Assembly (NCBI GenBank): GCA_023101885.1
Contig: JALPQD010000090.1
Coordinates: forward strand, 950,598-1,014,597
From: Typhlomys cinereus
Taxonomy: Eukaryota > Chordata > Mammalia > Rodentia > Platacanthomyidae
Length of the DNA stretch: 64,000 nt
Direction: 5' to 3'
Shown: positions 54,129 to 64,000 of the stretch, one piece after another
Position numbering within the stretch: the first letter of the stretch is position 1
How the letters are laid out: each line of letters opens with the position of its first letter
Made by a program: the position numbers and the translations under genes
The notes under the pieces: generated by a model
The model's database searches: none
The model's input: only the letters and a program-made list of their open reading frames with translations
What the model was told of the DNA's origin: nothing

Positions 54129-54705
54129 TTGTAAGAGAAAGAGAGAGAAAAACAGGTACGCAAAATGTGCTACAGCATGTGTTTGAAGGTTGGAGAACAA
54201 CTTTCAGAAATTAGTTCTCTCCTTGTATTGGACTCCTCGAATCAAAGTCAGGCTGCCGGTTTTGCATCTAAGCTGTCTCACTGGTCCCTGATCCAGGCGC
54301 TTTCTAAAGAGCTACTATAAGTTCCTTCTCTTACAATCAATGCTGACATAAACCTTTCTTCTCACTCTGTTCTTTGTAGAGGTTTCATTTGCTATACTAA
54401 CATGCACAGATTTCTAAAATGTGGAATTTGATAAGTTTTGATAGATTGTCTCATGATAATAATCCCAGTGTATTTTGGTGTGTTTTGGACATAAGCCAGT
54501 GTGCAGGAGAGGAAATGTTGAGTTGTGGGTTAGAAGCTATTCACTGTCATAGAGTGCTTCTGAAAGAATGTGTATTCTGTTGCTGGGGGGGGGATCCCCA
54601 GTAGTGTAGACTGTTGCTGGGGGGGGGTCCCCAGCAGTGTAGATTGCAGCTTTCATTCATTCTTCTTCCTCTATCTCATTATCTACTGTCTAGTTCTGAT
54701 TTTTT

Positions 54706-54736
<31 letters not shown>

Positions 54737-54794
54737 TCTGGTATTTTGGTTTCCAATTGTAATTGTTGGTTTGTTCACCTCTTTTTTTAAATTT

Positions 54795-55008
54795 TTTGCT
54801 TATTTATTTATTGTGTGTGTGTATATATATGTATCACTTCTAGCTCCTTTTTGCTTTGCTCTGGGATTCCCAGGCTCCGCCTTCCATAGTCAGAAGTGCA
54901 GGTCGTTGCCATTTCTGCCTGGCATTTTCACGTGGGATCTGGGATCCAAAATCAGGTCCTTCTGCTTGTGAGTCAGAGTCTTAACCCCTGAGCCATCTCT
55001 CCAACCCT
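54795..55008 (-). mobile_element. Older SINE, short tail
   Basis: TTATTTATTTATTGTGTG at left, AACCCCTGAGCCATCTCTCC at right; the middle block is partly deleted. A 35-bp B3-like reverse remnant also lies at 55,075-55,200. Confidence 0.82.
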
Positions 55009-55799
55009 GTTTGACTGTTTAAAAAACCATTTTATCCATTAGTTTGAGGGAAGGAAAGAAAGATAAAGAGAGATGGATCCCATTTGGAGGTTAGAGGACA
55101 ACTTTAAGCAAACTGGTTCTTTCCTTTCCCCACGTGGGTTCCGAAAGATCAGACTGTGGTCTGTGCACAGACCCATTTACCTGCTAAGCCATCTAGAGTG
55201 TGTGGTCATTTAAGATTTCTGGGTCTTATTGGTAAGAATGGTTCTTTATCCTTGTGTAGTGTATCTCTGTCACTGATTATTCTTTATTTGAAACATCTGC
55301 TTTAGCAGATGCTAATGTAACGATCCTTTTTCTCCAGATTAGTGGTTAGAGTAATGATATCTTTTAAATATTTATTTGCTTCTTTGGCGGTATTGGAGAT
55401 TGAATCTTAGGGCTACATGTGTGTGAAGCAAGAGCTGGTACATCTTTCTTTTTCCAGCTTACCTATAGCAGAAGCAGGATCAGGTGTGGCCTTCAAAGGC
55501 CAGTTCTGAGTGACCCACTTCTGCCAGCCAGGCCTCGCTGCCAAAAGGCTCCACAGGTTTCAAAATAGCGCAGAAAATTAGGAATTGATGTCCACAACAT
55601 TCAGGAAGACATTTCACATTCAAACTACTTCTTCCCTTATTCAGGCTGGTGTGGGTGGACATGGGTCTATGGCATTTTTGGGGTCCTTGTTGGAGTTGGG
55701 CAGTTTATTGTCTTTAAGTGTTCCCACAGCCAGGGTGCCAGTCCTTTAGAGACTTCAGGATTTTGTTGCGCTCTTTTCAAAGGTGAGATTGGGGTGCGG

Positions 55800-56160
55800 T
55801 TGTAGAAACCTGTATTGCTTTGAAACAATACTAATGCTTTTACATGGCTTAAGAGAGACAGGGAGATTTATTTGGCTTACAGCTCCAGAGTGGGTATAGT
55901 CCATTCTGGAAGGAACCACATGGCAGGTGTAACTGGAGACAGAAACAGGAGGCCAGGTGAGATCACCACAGCAGAGAGAGCCAAAGTAAAGCCTGAGGAA
56001 GCAGGGCGGGGCTGCCAAACAAACTTCAAGGCCCGCCTCCTTCCTGCAAAACTCCCCTTTTCAAACGTCCAAGACACAACACCAGCTAAGGAGGCAAATA
56101 CATGCGTGAGCTGGTGGGGGGGGGTGGACAATTCACACTCAAACCATGACAGGGACTTTG
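55800..56160. repeat. Old interspersed repeat, class uncertain
   Basis: GGGAGATTTATTTGGCTTAC, CAGCTCCAGAGTGGGTATAG and ACTCAAACCATGACAGGG give the layout of an old DNA-transposon-type repeat, but I cannot name the family. Confidence 0.35.
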
Positions 56161-57506
56161 AATTCCCAGGGTGCTGGCCCCTTCTATTCCCAGACCAGAG
56201 AATATAGGGTGGTGGGGGGAGCCCAGTTATTTCTGGATCTTGAGGTCCCTTAGCAATCTGCTTTCTTCTTTATACTTCTAGGGGACCTTTTAATCGTTGT
56301 AAAATACACAAAGCATAAAATAACTTCACATCTTAATGATAGTGAAGTGTGTGATTGATTCCGTGTGTTAAGTAAGTTTATAATATTGGGTAATTATCAG
56401 CCCTATCTTCCTCCAGAACCCCTTTTATCTTGTAAACCTGAATCTCTACAGACCCCCTGCAGCTACTGGGCAACTTTCTAGTCTCGTTGATTTTGACTAT
56501 TCTGACTTTCAGAACTTAAAAAAAAAAGCCCTCTTTTTTTTCTATGTAATTCCCAGTGTAAAAAGCACCTGTTTGTTTTCTGTGTGATTCTCAGCGTTTT
56601 AAAATATACTTTGTAAGAAAAATAGGCAAAACTTCACCTATTGGGTTTTAAGAGGACGCTTTGGGCCTCTGTCACTTAGAAAGGACTTTAAGCAAAGTGT
56701 TCTTCCTAAGGTTTTAGTTTTCTTATTTTATTTTATTTTATTTCAGTTTAGTTCAGTTTTGCAAGCATATTGAATACTTCTCCCTGCTTCCCTACATCCC
56801 CCCTCCCTCCCATCACCCTCCCTTCCCTTCATCAATCCATTCCACTCCTTCCTGCCCTCCTGCCTGGAAGTTTTAGTTTTCTAGAAAGTCACTTTTCATA
56901 AAAGAATCGTTATTTTAACTAAAAATGGCTCTTTTAGAAATGAGCTTCAGGGTTCTCTGGGCTGGAGAATGTGTTTGGGGGCAGCACAGTGGAGGAGCTG
57001 AATCTGGGGTCTGAGGGTCTTTCCTGAGGTTTGTGAACCTACATCTGGAGCTTAGGAAGAATCAACAGTCCCCTCCCCCACAATAGGGAGGGGGAGCCCT
57101 GCTTTATGACCCTGGCCAGAAAGTGGTGCTTCAAAGTCTTTCTGGGACAGTTTGGCAGGCTGCCAAGGGGAAAGAGAAGGAAAACCCTTGGTTAAGTAAA
57201 CACTGTGTATTCCCTGGGCGGTGTGGACCGGGCTAAGTCAGCATAATCCGTCCCATATGTTTGGCGTCTCCTGTCCAGGCATGACTAGCTGCTGTCCCTC
57301 TGAAGCAAAGCAGATCGATGTTCATGTTCTAGAAATAGTGGCATACACGGTCCATCGGTGAGTGCCAAACTGTGCAGCGCGACCTGCGGAACTCGCTCCT
57401 GTCTCAGAGAGACGGTGTCTGTCTTCATTTGCTCACGGTCTTGCATAAGATCATCTGTGGCTGATCTAGGACCAGATCCTGCCTCTGTGATTCCAAAGCC
57501 CTGTGA

Positions 57507-57510
<4 letters not shown>

Positions 57511-57547
<37 letters not shown>
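57511..57547 (+). repeat. (CA)n microsatellite
   Basis: About 18 CA units without a recognisable SINE on the left flank. Confidence 0.9.
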
Positions 57548-58294
57548 AAGAGAGACCTGGGCCTTCTGCAGGAACCCTCTTGAGAGAGACTGGAGCCACT
57601 GCACTCATGCTTAGAGCAGGGACCCGAGTCAGCTATACAGTAGAATCCCCAGAGGAGCTTTCTCAAATCCTGGTAAAACTGTACCCCAGGCCAATCAACT
57701 CAAGCTCTGGCTGAAACCTTAGTCTCCAAAGTTTCAAAACCTTCTTGGGGCCAGTGGTGTACCCACTGACAAATCGCCCGTGCTCTAGAAGTGCCCAAGT
57801 AAATGCCACCACGAGCAGTCCTTATTAAACTCCCGCCCTGCTTCCTCAAGCAGAGCTGCTTCGCTTTCTTGCCGCTGAACTGTCAGCTCTGATTTTCCAC
57901 CTGCACAGGGACTCTCTGCTTCCCGTTGCTCCCCAGCTGCGACCTCTCAGGACTCACAGGACCCCTGCTAGCTAAACCCCACCCCTGTTCCCTCCCCTCC
58001 AGCCCCGATTCAAGGTCAGAGGCTCCGCTTGCCCTACGCTCACCCTGGGGGAGTCTTTCTTCCCACAAATGACCTCTTTTCCTTTGGCTTTTTCCAAGGA
58101 TTCTGAGGGTGTTGTCTCTGGTGAAGTTAATGATTACCATATATAGTTTGGGACCAGCCACGAGGCTCACTTGAACTCTGATGGTAATTTGTAGTTTTCT
58201 TATCAGAAAGTGTCATTGACACGCTTTTCTTTTTATTTTATTTTATTTTATTTTTCCTCCCTCCACCCCTTCCTAGTCCCCACGCTTTTCTTTT

Positions 58295-58505
58295 TAGACC
58301 CCGTCTCACATGTCTCACATACCCATCCCAACGCTGGCCTCAAGACTCGTCGTGCGGCTGAAGATGACCTCAAGTTTCTGATCCTCTGCCTCTTCCCTGG
58401 TGCGGGATTACATGTGCCACCAATCCCAGTTATGTAGTGCCGGGTCTGATTGAAGCCAGGGCCTTCTACATGCAAGGCAACATCTACCACTAAGTGACAG
58501 CATCA
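58295..58505 (-). mobile_element. B4-like (B1-ID composite) SINE
   Basis: Reverse complement carries a B1-like part (TCTGATCCTCTGCCTCTTCC, GGATTACATGTGCCACC) joined to an ID-like part (TTGAAGCCAGGGCCTTCTAC, ATCTACCACTAAGTGACAG). Confidence 0.65.
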
Positions 58506-58514
58506 GCGCCATAT

Positions 58515-58660
58515 TGCTCCTCCTCCTCCTCCTCCTCCTCCCCCCTCCTCCTCCTCCTCCCCCCTCCTCCTCCTCCTCTTCTCTCCTCCTCCTCCCCCCC
58601 CTCTTCCTCCTCTCTCCTCCTCCTCCCCCCCCCTCATCCTCCCCCTCCTCCTCCCTTTCT
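58515..58660 (+). repeat. (TCC)n polypyrimidine tract
   Basis: About 145 bp of TCC triplets with C-runs. The Glu/Arg/Gly and Ser/Pro ORFs across it are by-products. Confidence 0.95.
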
Positions 58661-58689
58661 TCTTCATACATCTTGATGTTTGTGTGACT

Positions 58690-58962
58690 AAGACATGAAT
58701 GCCTTGGTATATGTGGAGATCAGAGGACATCCTATTCGTGTGTGTGTGTGTGTGTCTCTGAACACTGCATACTCCAGGTTAGCTGACTTGGCAATCTTCC
58801 AGCGATTATCTCGTCTCTACCTCCCATCTCAGTATAAGAATGCTGGGATTGCAAATGATTCAAGCCACCGCATCCTGTTTTGTGTGGGTTCCAGGGATCA
58901 AACTCAGGACATCAAGTTTGCACGGCAAGCACTTTTACCCTCTGAACCACTTTGAGGGCCCT
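58690..58962 (-). mobile_element. B3-like SINE
   Basis: GGTATATGTGGAGATCAGAGG, GTGTGGGTTCCAGGGATCAAA, GGCAAGCACTTTTACCCTC, ending GAACCACTTTGAGGGCCC. Confidence 0.75.
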
Positions 58963-60039
58963 GGCTATTCTTTATCGATTCAGAAGCCTTTGTATTTGCA
59001 GAAAGTCAAACTATTATTAAGTGGTAAAATTCAACTTTTGTTTCAGCTTGAATAGCAGGGAAATCTCCCAGGCGCGCGCTTCCATGATCAGAACAGGGGC
59101 GTGGTGATGCCCAGGGTCTAGGCCTGGTCCTGAAGAGGGCAGGGAATGGGGGGGGGGATACAGGCCTTTCTGCAAACCACAAATGCACCGCAGGAGGCCC
59201 TCCCAGAGAGTGCTTGATAGCAGAACCCATCCATAGACGACCACAGAACTAAGAGGAACCGCAGCGCCTTGGCAAAGTGCGTCATCCTGCTGTCAACAGT
59301 GCTATGTCTGTCCCTGCGTAGCCATTGTGCCCCGGGAGTGGGAAGGCAGGATCTAGGGGCTCCAGTCTATGAAGTCACTCTTGTACCCTCCTTTGGATCT
59401 TCTGCCATTGAGGTGGAATTTAAGAGAGCTCTCCGTGTTCCCCAGCCTAGCACTTGGGGTTCCCAGTTTACTCCATCGTCCTGCCCAGAAGCTGCTCTTT
59501 AACGGGCACCCACAATTACAAAGCGTGCTGATGGTACTTCACACCCAAGGATGCAGACGCACAGGCTCCCCAGCTAGCACCTTCCATCCTGCGGGGTTGA
59601 CGTCCTGTCTAAAACTCTGCCCGCAGCCTGGAGGGGCTGCTGCTGCCGTCCCACTCACGGCTCTGGGTCCTGCACCGTCAGCTTCTTTCCCCCCGCGTTG
59701 GGCTGTGGTCACTGGGCTTCTAGAAAGTCAGAAGGAGTTCATCATGGTTAGGAAAGGCGGTGGAAGCCAAGCCCGGAGAGACAAATTCTTGAGGGTCAGG
59801 AGCACGGTGGCATGATAAGCCTGGAGTCTGCTTTCTCTCCAGCTCTCCTACTTGTCCCCGAGAGACATTGCTGACTAGCCTCAGCTCATTCTCCTAAGGC
59901 ATCAGGGGACCACCAGACAGAATTCAGAGGCAAGTCAATGACAGCCCCCTCAGCCAGTGAGTATGTAGAGCTCTGGTCACCCCATTCATGTCAGCTCTTG
60001 CCTCCAGGAGGGTCCTCTTGGATTTCAGAAATGTTGGAG

Positions 60040-60043
<4 letters not shown>

Positions 60044-60087
<44 letters not shown>
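60044..60087 (+). repeat. (TG)n microsatellite
   Basis: About 22 TG units just upstream of a DNA-transposon-like copy. Confidence 0.92.
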
Positions 60088-60089
<2 letters not shown>

Positions 60090-60097
60090 AATTTAAC

Positions 60098-60740
60098 AAT
60101 CGACGGCTGAGTTCTGGGCAAGTTTGTGGAGAATGAGTAGTTAAAGTAAGTACTTGTACAAGTCTGCGGGAAGGATTGCCTGATTGATCTGGAAAGATTC
60201 AGCCCATGGTAGGTGGGCTCATTCCTTGGGCAGGTGGATAAGATGGGGTAAATTGGTTCTGTACTTTGCCCCTCTCTCAACAATCCCTGTAGATCTGGCA
60301 TGGCCGGTTCCCTTGGTTCCTGGTGTTGATAGAAGCTCTCCTATCAAGTTAGACTAAGAACTATAACTCGACAATTTTTTAATTAATTTTTTTTTGCATA
60401 TGTGTCTTTGTGTGTGTTTCTGTGTGTGTCAGAGGGCACTGTGTGCACCTGTGAAGCCCCAAGGGTGACCTCAGGAATTATCCTGGATTGTGCTACTTCC
60501 TCTTTGCTTTGATCTAGAGTTTCCCAGTCTCTGCCTTCCAGAGTCAGAAGTGCAGATTTTTACCTAGGACCTGGGATCTGAACTCAGGACGTTCTGCTTG
60601 CGAGGCAGAGGCTGTACCCCTGTGCCATCTCTTCAGCTTATGTAACCGGACAATTGTATAAGCCAGAATAAAACTGCATTGTCCCCCTGAGCTCTTTGGG
60701 CTTTAGTTTATCTGCAACATGCAGGCAGCCTGCAACCTCC
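60098..60740 (+). mobile_element. Charlie/URR1-like DNA transposon interrupted by a SINE
   Basis: Left part 60,098-60,375 and right part 60,643-60,740 (GAATAAAACTGCATTGTCCC, GTTTATCTGCAACATGCAGG) are one copy. A minus-strand older SINE at 60,376-60,640 splits it; TAACTCGACAATT and TAACCGGACAATT flank the SINE. Confidence 0.75.
60376..60640 (-). mobile_element. Older SINE inside a DNA transposon
   Basis: Reverse complement of an older copy (CCATCTCTTCAGCTT at right, CACCTGTGAAGCCCCAAGGG). A 13-bp target duplication is seen in the host element. Confidence 0.85.
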
Positions 60741-61224
60741 TGTAGGTGAAAGCAGAGAGAGGAACCAGGCGAACTTGCAGCTACAGAACTGCTGACCGAA
60801 CCCGACCCCCAACCCACTGGCCTTACATACCCTGGGCTCATGGACTTGGACATGGGCTGCCCTGCTGATCACACGGAATGTAGGTACTTTAGTGTCTCCC
60901 CCTACTTGATGCATTTTGAATCTTCACAAAGCCCCAGAGCAGAGACTCCACTGCGGTGTGTAGGGTGGATCCCTTCCCAGCCTTGGCAAGGTCCTCACCT
61001 GCCCTGCCATCTTCCATGCCACCCTTCAGAATGGTGTGCATGTCATCTCCCCATGTTCCGGAGATGCTCGTCATATAGCATGCATCACGTTATACATCAA
61101 GCCATGCATCGTGCAGAATCCCATCTCAGCCTCTGAGGACGTCGGGAATACACATGTTCAGCAAAGCAAAGCGGAGCCCGGGGAGATGCCCACCGGCTCA
61201 AATGCTCGTTGTGTGTCACAGTTA

Positions 61225-61915
61225 ATACGGGTATCAGTTTGACAACTGAAGCCTTGATCTTTGGGCAGCGTTCTGAAGAATTAGCAGCTGAGTTAACCCC
61301 TAAGAACGCCTGCAGGTGATTGTGAATCGATGGGTGTCTTGGCTTCAAGTGCTCACATCTGTCCCTCAAAGGCTCATGTGTTGGAATCTGTAGTTGCGCG
61401 GGAAGGTCATGGCATCTTTAAAAGGTGGAGCCTGGCAGGCAGTCACAGGCCCGGAGGTCGAATCGCTCCACCTACTTCCAGGAGAGGTCTGCTCTTGCCA
61501 TTGGAGTTTTTTGCAGCTCTCAGCCTCCTTGATGGGCGTGACTTAGGCCACCTCCAGCTTCTGGAACCAGCCATGCTTTTCCTGCCATAGTGGACCGTAC
61601 CTCCCCTCTGGAACCACGAGCTGAATAAATCTCCCTTTCTGCCTTAAGTGGCTTGACTTTGAGTGACATCTCACAGCAATAAAGAAAAGTAAACAGTACA
61701 AGGGGGACGACCCAACCCATGGCGGGGGAGGAGGGGTTAGTCTCTGGACAGGTGGGTAAGATGGGCAGAGCCAGTTAAGGAAGTCTTCATTCTTTGATAT
61801 ACTTGTCCAGATATGATTGTCTGGCAAATGAAGTTTGCTCCTCTCTCAGCTGCCCTGTGGTTATGATTGGCCAGTCTCCTTGACCCCTGGTGTTGATATG
61901 AGCTCTCCTGTCTCA
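61225..61915 (+). mobile_element. Charlie/URR1-like copy with a second element inside
   Basis: Left end GGGTATCAGTTTGACAACTGA to about 61,334, right part from CGACCCAACCCATGGCGGG (about 61,708). Between them, 61,335-61,700 reads like another hAT-Charlie relative (GGTGGAGCCTGGCAGGC, GAGCTGAATAAATCTCCC, TCTCACAGCAATAAAG). Confidence 0.6.
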
Positions 61916-61928
61916 CAGTAGATAGCGA

Positions 61929-62338
61929 TGTCAATTAGACTCTGAGCTGTGGCACAGTTGTGAGATATCAGTAGTTGAGTTAAGCCCCGAGCAAACCTGC
62001 AGAAGATTGTCTGATTGACTGATGGGAGGACCCAGCCCATGGTGGGTGGGACTAGTCCCTGGGAAGATGAAGAAGACAGAGGGAGTTGGTTAAAGAAGTT
62101 GGCATCCGTTGGTATACTTGGCCAGACATACTGGTCTGGCAAATAAGGATTGTCTCTCTCTCGACAGTTGTGTGGGTATAGTGTGGCCAGTTCCCTTGGC
62201 CCCTGATGCTGTGGACTCTCCTGCCAAGCTGGAGTGAGAACTGTAACCAGACAATTCTAAGCCATAATCAAACCTCTTACTCCCCTCTAAGCCATTTGCC
62301 TGTGAATTTATGAGCAGTTTGCAGAGTAACTTTGACAA
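61929..62338 (+). mobile_element. Charlie/URR1-like DNA transposon, full copy
   Basis: TGTCAATTAGACTCTGAGCTG, GAGCAAACCTGCAGAAGATT, AGCCCATGGTGGGTGGGACT, TTGGCCAGACATACTGGTC, GACTCTCCTGCCAAGCTGG, CCATAATCAAACCTCTTAC. Directly abuts the previous copy in the same orientation. Confidence 0.72.
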
Positions 62339-62719
62339 AGCTCAAACAGCCACACTACACAAAAGACGGGAGCTTTTATGGTACATGGTACAGGCTTTTG
62401 AGGTTATTTGCATAGTGAGGCCTTCCTGGAACGTGCTGTGCCTTGTACTTCTACATACATCTCTCTGTGACCTGTGACCCGTTAGCGTTCTTGCCATCCT
62501 AGAATGTTTTAGTGCCGTGAGCCACAAATCGCCTGCAGACACTGCGTGCTTCTGCCCTTGCGCCAGCCAGTAATTCCAGCCCTCTGTGGTGCCAGCAGAT
62601 GCCCAGCCTTCCCTTTGGCTGGCAGGCTTTTCTCACATGCTAATCTTGCAGCTGTGTGTGTGTGAGGCTGGTGTGTAAAGCTTCTCCCCTGCCTCACTTT
62701 CCTTTTTGATTCTTTTTAA

Positions 62720-62997
62720 AAATATTTCATTTTTCATATGAGAAAGAATGAGCGTGGTGGAGGTTGGAACAACTTTTTTGTTAGAGAGAGAGAGAGAACA
62801 TGTGCATTCTATGGCACGGGGTGCCGAGTGTCTTGTGGTGACTGCGTGCATGCGTGCCATGGCGCATGTGTGGAGGTGAAAGGTCAGCTTTGAGAAGTCA
62901 GTTCTCTCCTTCCATCATATGGAGTGTCAGGGATCGAACTCAAGTCGCCACGTTTGCATGCAGGTGCCTTACGGGCTGCGCTATCTTGCTAGCCCAG
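62720..62997 (-). mobile_element. B3-like SINE
   Basis: ATATTTCATTTTTCATATGAG, GTGTGGAGGTGAAAGGTCAG, GGGATCGAACTCAAGTCGCC, GGCTGCGCTATCTTGCTAGCC. A possible small duplication with GTGGAGGTTGG at 62,757. Confidence 0.75.
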
Positions 62998-63409
62998 GTC
63001 TTGGGTTCTCGCTTGTCCTCCCTGCTGTGCGCATTCAGAAGCAGGATATGCATTCCTCAGCCAGGGAAGAGAAACAGCCCAAGGCCAGCGCCCCTCAGTG
63101 AGTTTCAGGGTGCTAACCCATAACTTAAAGTGCTTGGCCTACATCTCTCTTGTCTACCTGCTGCACTCTGATACAGTTGATGGAACAACGACCGGCAAAA
63201 GCTGTGTTTCAAAAGTGTTCTTTTAGTTGCAAGTTCTGCAAATGTGAGGTCCTATTTTTAGAAATAACTGTGAGCCAAATGAAATAAAACAATTTCCCAG
63301 TTCGTTCCAGCAGGCAGGCATTTGCTAAACACTCCAAATCTGGTAATATAAGTATACTTTTTCCTTTCCACACAAAAATTGTAAATTCATCTCTCTGTGA
63401 CCAATAGCA

Positions 63410-64000
63410 GTATTTTTTTTATTTATTCAATTGCGCGTGTGTGCCCTTGTGTGTATGTATGTGTGTGTGTGTGTGTGTGTGTAGAACCATGGACGAATTC
63501 AGGAACCACCATGGACCGCCTCCACCTCCTCTTTGTTTACTTTTTTTTTAAATTTTTTTTATTATTATTATTATTATTTATTCAACTGTGTGTATGTGCG
63601 CGCGCGCATGTGTCTGTGTGTGTGTGTATGTGTGTGTCTGTGTATGTGTAGAACCACGGACGAATTCGCGAACCATCATGGACGCCTCCACCTCCTTCTG
63701 CCCTGGGATTCACAGGCTCCGCCCTACCAGGACCAGAAGCGCAGGCCGCCCCCGCTTCTGTCTGGCGTCTATATGTGGGATCTGGGATCCGAACTCGGGA
63801 CCTTCCGCCTGCAAGGCGGAGGCTTAACCCCTGAGCCACCTCTCCAGCCCCTCTTTGTTTACTTTGCCTCTGGAGTCACAGGCTCCGCCCTACCAGGACC
63901 AGAGAGACGCAGGCCAGCCCCACTTCCACCTGGCGTCTATACATGGGGTCTAGGATCCGAACTCAGGACCTTCCGCCTGCAAGGCAGAGGCTTACCACCA
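63410..64000 (-). mobile_element. Outer young SINE, interrupted, running off the window
   Basis: Tail TTTATTTATTCAATTGCGCG at left through GGACCGCCTCCACCTCCTC at 63,530, then after the inner insertion CTCTGGAGTCACAGGCTCCG to the A-box region at the edge. Minus orientation, cut at the right edge. Confidence 0.88.
63544..63850 (-). mobile_element. Inner young SINE nested in a young SINE
   Basis: Complete young copy: T run, TTATTATTATTATTATTTAT, TTCAACTGTGTG at left, GAGCCACCTCTCCAGCCC at right. The target duplication CTCTTTGTTTACTTT occurs at 63,529-63,543 and 63,851-63,865. Confidence 0.93.

Larger units (their letters stand above)
43154..64000 (+). other. MERTK: MERTK intron 1 (partial)
   Basis: Everything right of exon 1 is intron. 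I found no match to MERTK exon 2 or later exons. Stretches with no recognised feature are 43,460-44,450, 44,640-45,270, 48,720-50,600, 50,990-51,470, 51,780-53,580, 56,160-57,500, 57,560-58,290, 58,965-60,040, 60,740-61,220 and 62,340-62,715. Of these, 52,020-52,500 looks unusually complex for intron. Confidence 0.85.

Noticed and set aside
1..64000. A novel gene system or horizontally acquired cluster
   Set aside because: Both recognisable genes are ordinary vertebrate genes in conserved order, and the remaining sequence is explained by mammalian repeats or is unassigned. Nothing indicates a foreign cluster.

Overview
This is a mammalian nuclear window, almost certainly from a rodent. It holds the 5' halves of two genes arranged head to head: ANAPC1 on the minus strand on the left (positions 1 to about 33,300) and MERTK on the plus strand on the right (43,093 to the end). 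The same neighbouring, divergent order is known in human. The rodent assignment rests on about 45 tRNA-derived SINEs of the B2 superfamily, together with decayed B1-, B4- and ID-like SINEs. The SINEs have an A box and B box at the head, a (CA)n body, and a tail with AATAAA and a T run. No fresh murid-type B1 or B2 copies are seen, and the SINE resembles what is described as DIP in jerboas, so I favour Dipodoidea. That lineage call is an inference.

ANAPC1 (1 to about 33,300, minus): exons 2-17 are all recognisable with AG/GT splice sites and compatible phases. They join into one uninterrupted reading frame of 678 codons, the N-terminal WD40 part of the APC/C scaffold subunit APC1 plus its phospho-regulated loop (exons 9 and 10). 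A CpG island at 32.3-33.4 kb is the promoter region; I could not place non-coding exon 1. The introns are full of SINEs, several of them sitting unusually close to 5' splice sites (exons 2, 7, 10 and 14). A U6 snRNA pseudogene lies in the last intron.

Intergenic region (33.4-42.3 kb): repeat-rich. It contains a (TC)n tract, a Charlie/URR1-like DNA-transposon copy, two L1 3'-UTR-like segments, SINEs, a possible solo LTR, and one short open reading frame of unknown meaning at 38.6 kb.

MERTK (42.3-64 kb, plus): a second CpG island with tandem GC boxes, coding exon 1 (signal-peptide start, 20 codons plus one base, donor GTGAGT), then about 20.8 kb of intron 1. The intron contains only repeats and unassigned sequence; exon 2 is not in the window.

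The two genes have no evident functional partnership. ANAPC1 serves the anaphase-promoting complex and MERTK is a phagocytic receptor kinase. I see no bacterial, phage or CRISPR-type system. The most interesting points are the insertion of a SINE at the weak 5' splice site of the in-frame exon encoding the APC1 auto-inhibitory loop, the young T+ type SINE subfamily with nested and repeated insertions, and overlapping upstream reading frames ahead of the weak ANAPC1 start codon.
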